Assembly: GCA_944388745.1 (NCBI GenBank)
Contig: CALXJZ010000011.1
Coordinates: 1 to 37,193 of the forward strand
Origin: an uncultured Clostridia bacterium
GTDB lineage: Bacteria > Bacillota > Clostridia > TANB77 > CAG-508
Length of the DNA stretch: 37,193 bases
Direction of reading: 5' to 3'
The notes under the pieces were generated by a model, which was not told where the DNA came from, made no database searches, and was given only the letters and a program-made list of their open reading frames with translations. Shown here piece after piece: positions 36,082-37,193 of this stretch. Both the position numbers and the translations under genes were made by a program. The number at the start of each line of letters is the position of its first letter. Position 1 is the first letter of the stretch.

Positions 36082-36228
36082 ATGAACAGACAAAATCGTC
36101 GTCATCCAACACATCCACTTCTTCCTGTCTTGTATCCTTCTAAAAAACGGATTGTAGATGGTCCTTCCCAAAAGGCTTCTACCGCTTCTAAAAGGAAGAG
36201 ACATCATTCAAGAAGAAAAGGAAGTTAA
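36082..36228 (+). CDS. Small basic peptide containing an in-frame CGG
   Basis: A 48-codon peptide, not recognised: MNRQNRRHPTHP, then a proline-rich part and a very basic tail (SKRKRHHSRRKG). It has AGGAGG eight bases upstream of the ATG, a promoter and its own terminator, so it is expressed as a unit. Codon 23 is CGG (36148-36150), the only in-frame CGG seen in an uninterrupted gene here. If CGG causes +1 shifting, the product would end two codons later (GGA TTG TAG) as a 24-residue peptide. If CGG is arginine, the full 48 residues are made. Confidence 0.6.
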   Translation: MNRQNRRHPTHPLLPVLYPSKKRIVDGPSQKASTASKRKRHHSRRKGS

Positions 36229-36236
36229 AACCTCAA

Positions 36237-36262
36237 AAGGCTCTACTGTTATGGTAGAGCTT
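36237..36262 (+). terminator. Terminator of the small basic peptide gene
   Basis: AAGGCTCTAC/GGTAGAGCTT stem followed by TTT on the plus strand, about ten bases after the stop codon. It may also serve the convergent gene at 36284. Confidence 0.75.
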
Positions 36263-36283
36263 TTATTTATTAGAATTCTGATT

Positions 36284-36856
36284 TTATTTATCCATAAATT
36301 TCTTTCCACTTTTCCAAGCAGTTCCAACTTTTTTACCTATCTCATAATATCCATTTTGAAATTGGTCAAACACAAAAGCATTTAATTTAGTAGGATCAAC
36401 TTTTCCATTATCATCTAAAACATTTTCATCTGCTACAACATTTACTATTTCTCCTAATACTCTAAATCCATAAGTCTCATTTTGAAGCTCTACTACTTTA
36501 CATTCTAAAGTTAGAGGATATTCTTCAATTATTGGAGCATCTACTCTTGAACTTTTTACTGCATGCATTCCTGTTCTTTCAAATTTATCCTCCATATTAT
36601 TTCCTGATGCTGTTCCGAAAAAATCTGATTCTTCTAAGTGGTCTACATCAGCAATACTTAATGTGAAAGCTCCTCTTTCTTTTATGTTTTTAGCTGTTTT
36701 ATGTCCTTCACTTATATTTAATGCCACCATATTGTTTGAACAAATTCCTCCCCAAGCCATATTCATAACATCTACCTTATCATTTTCTCCATATGTTGCA
36801 ATCATTAATACTGGCATTGGAAATACATAAGGTTTTACTCCTAAATCTTTTTTCAT
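36284..36856 (-). CDS. Flavin reductase / FMN-binding split-barrel family protein
   Basis: A 190-residue flavin-binding protein of the flavin reductase-like family: MKKDLGVKPYVFPMPVLMIATYG at the N-terminus, NMAWGGICSNNMVALNI, and KTAKNIKERGAFTLSIA. Many members carry FMN and act as small NAD(P)H-flavin reductases, but the substrate is unknown. I choose the ATG at 36854-36856 because AGAGGAGG lies eight bases upstream; the longer reading to 36898 translates the ribosome site region. It stands alone near the right edge. Confidence 0.88.
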   Translation of the reverse strand: MKKDLGVKPYVFPMPVLMIATYGENDKVDVMNMAWGGICSNNMVALNISEGHKTAKNIKERGAFTLSIADVDHLEESDFFGTASGNNMEDKFERTGMHAVKSSRVDAPIIEEYPLTLECKVVELQNETYGFRVLGEIVNVVADENVLDDNGKVDPTKLNAFVFDQFQNGYYEIGKKVGTAWKSGKKFMDK

Positions 36857-37012
36857 AACAATTCCTCCTCTACTTATTTTACATCTATATATTATCACTT
36901 TTTATTTATTTTTACAAATACAAGTTTTTTAAGAATATTTTAATATTATATTGATATTTTGTGTTATATTATAGAAAAATTTTGTAAATAATTTGTTTTT
37001 ATATACTGGCAT
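36857..37012. other. AT-rich gap with no gene
   Basis: Apart from the ribosome site of the flavin reductase gene, nothing codes here. The minus-strand sequence contains no convincing promoter pair, and I see no repeat. Confidence 0.6.
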
Positions 37013-37057
37013 AAAAAGAAAAAGTAAACCTTAGTTTTCAAGTTTACTTTTTCTTTT
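37013..37057 (-). terminator. Strong hairpin following the tRNA fragment
   Basis: AAAAAGAAAAAGTAAAC and GTTTACTTTTTCTTTTT pair almost end to end around an AACTAAGG/CTTGAAAA loop region. In the minus direction it follows the tRNA CCA end directly. Confidence 0.75.
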
Positions 37058-37105
37058 TGGCTGGGCTGGCTAGATTCGAACTAGCGCATGCCAGAGTCAA
37101 AGTCT
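37058..37105 (-). pseudogene. 3' half of tRNA-Gln (TTG), truncated at the anticodon stem; likely attachment site
   Basis: Minus strand: anticodon loop CTTTGAC (anticodon TTG), stem TCTGG, variable CATGC, a full T arm GCTAG-TTCGAAT-CTAGC, acceptor strand CAGCCCA, G73 and encoded CCA. Going 5', the match ends after three bases of the 5' anticodon stem (AAAGA instead of CCAGA), and no D arm or acceptor partner follows. A 3' half that breaks at the anticodon is the usual remnant left at one end of an integrated element. Confidence 0.8.
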
Positions 37106-37193
37106 TTGAAATTTGATGTTTGTTATTAATTTTTGTTTATGTTTAACATTTGATAAACCACCTATTTTTAGGCAAATTTTAAAATTATTTTTA

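Noticed and set aside
37058..37193. Complete tRNA gene at the right edge
   Set aside because: No D arm or 5' acceptor strand complementary to CAGCCCA exists upstream; only the 3' half is present.

Overview
The window is AT-rich (G+C clearly under 35% by eye). Almost every gene lies on the minus strand, with strong AGGAGG ribosome sites, TTG/GTG alternative starts and a Gram-positive division set (SepF, DivIVA, FtsK/SpoIIIE). Sec-type genes, MutL with an endonuclease motif, type IV pilin-like and TasA/SipW-like proteins point to an uncultured gut-type member of class Clostridia (Firmicutes). I cannot fix the family. No plasmid, phage or CRISPR genes are visible. The right edge holds a broken tRNA-Gln 3' half that looks like an integration boundary.

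Layout, left to right. (1) 1-6583: a glycolytic cluster read right to left, gap, then pgk, tpiA and gpmI (cut by the window edge). A Nudix / guanylate-kinase-like / Nudix trio is inserted between pgk and tpiA, and a small pilin-like gene sits between gap and pgk. (2) 6694-11933: a GH15-type glycosidase, a metallo-beta-lactamase/beta-CASP RNase-like protein and a large unknown coiled-coil protein. (3) 12088-18625: ftsK, a coiled-coil protein, rsmD, divIVA, sepF and a HlyD-like membrane protein. (4) 18697-23102: miaA, a membrane protein, mutL and a small basic protein. (5) 23249-26449: a one-TM peptide on the plus strand, then a divergent SecD/SecF pair and an HD-domain hydrolase. (6) 26510-30545: a candidate small RNA, then a TasA/SipW-type surface-fibre operon facing a secreted ChW-like protein across a shared control region. 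(7) 30552-36856: a TIGR04086-type membrane protein, a short biotin ligase, a MacB/FtsX-type ABC transporter with a long coiled coil, a small basic peptide and a flavin reductase-like protein.

The most striking observation concerns the codon CGG. Three separate genes (rsmD, the HD hydrolase and a TasA-locus protein) are each broken by one extra base. In all three the break is exactly at an in-frame CGG, preceded by NNA and followed by R. Skipping the C restores the conserved reading frame and yields a GGR glycine codon. A hand scan of the other genes found about 35 out-of-frame CGG triplets but no in-frame CGG, apart from one in a 48-codon peptide. CGA and CGT are used normally for arginine. 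This suggests CGG is an unassigned codon that causes, or is used for, +1 frameshifting.

Two families of interspersed palindromic repeats also stand out. One is a REP-like family with a TTGGGGACGTTTC core that sits directly against stop codons and has been absorbed into the start of miaA. The other is a ~120-128 bp structured element with compensatory stem changes, present in three copies plus a remnant.
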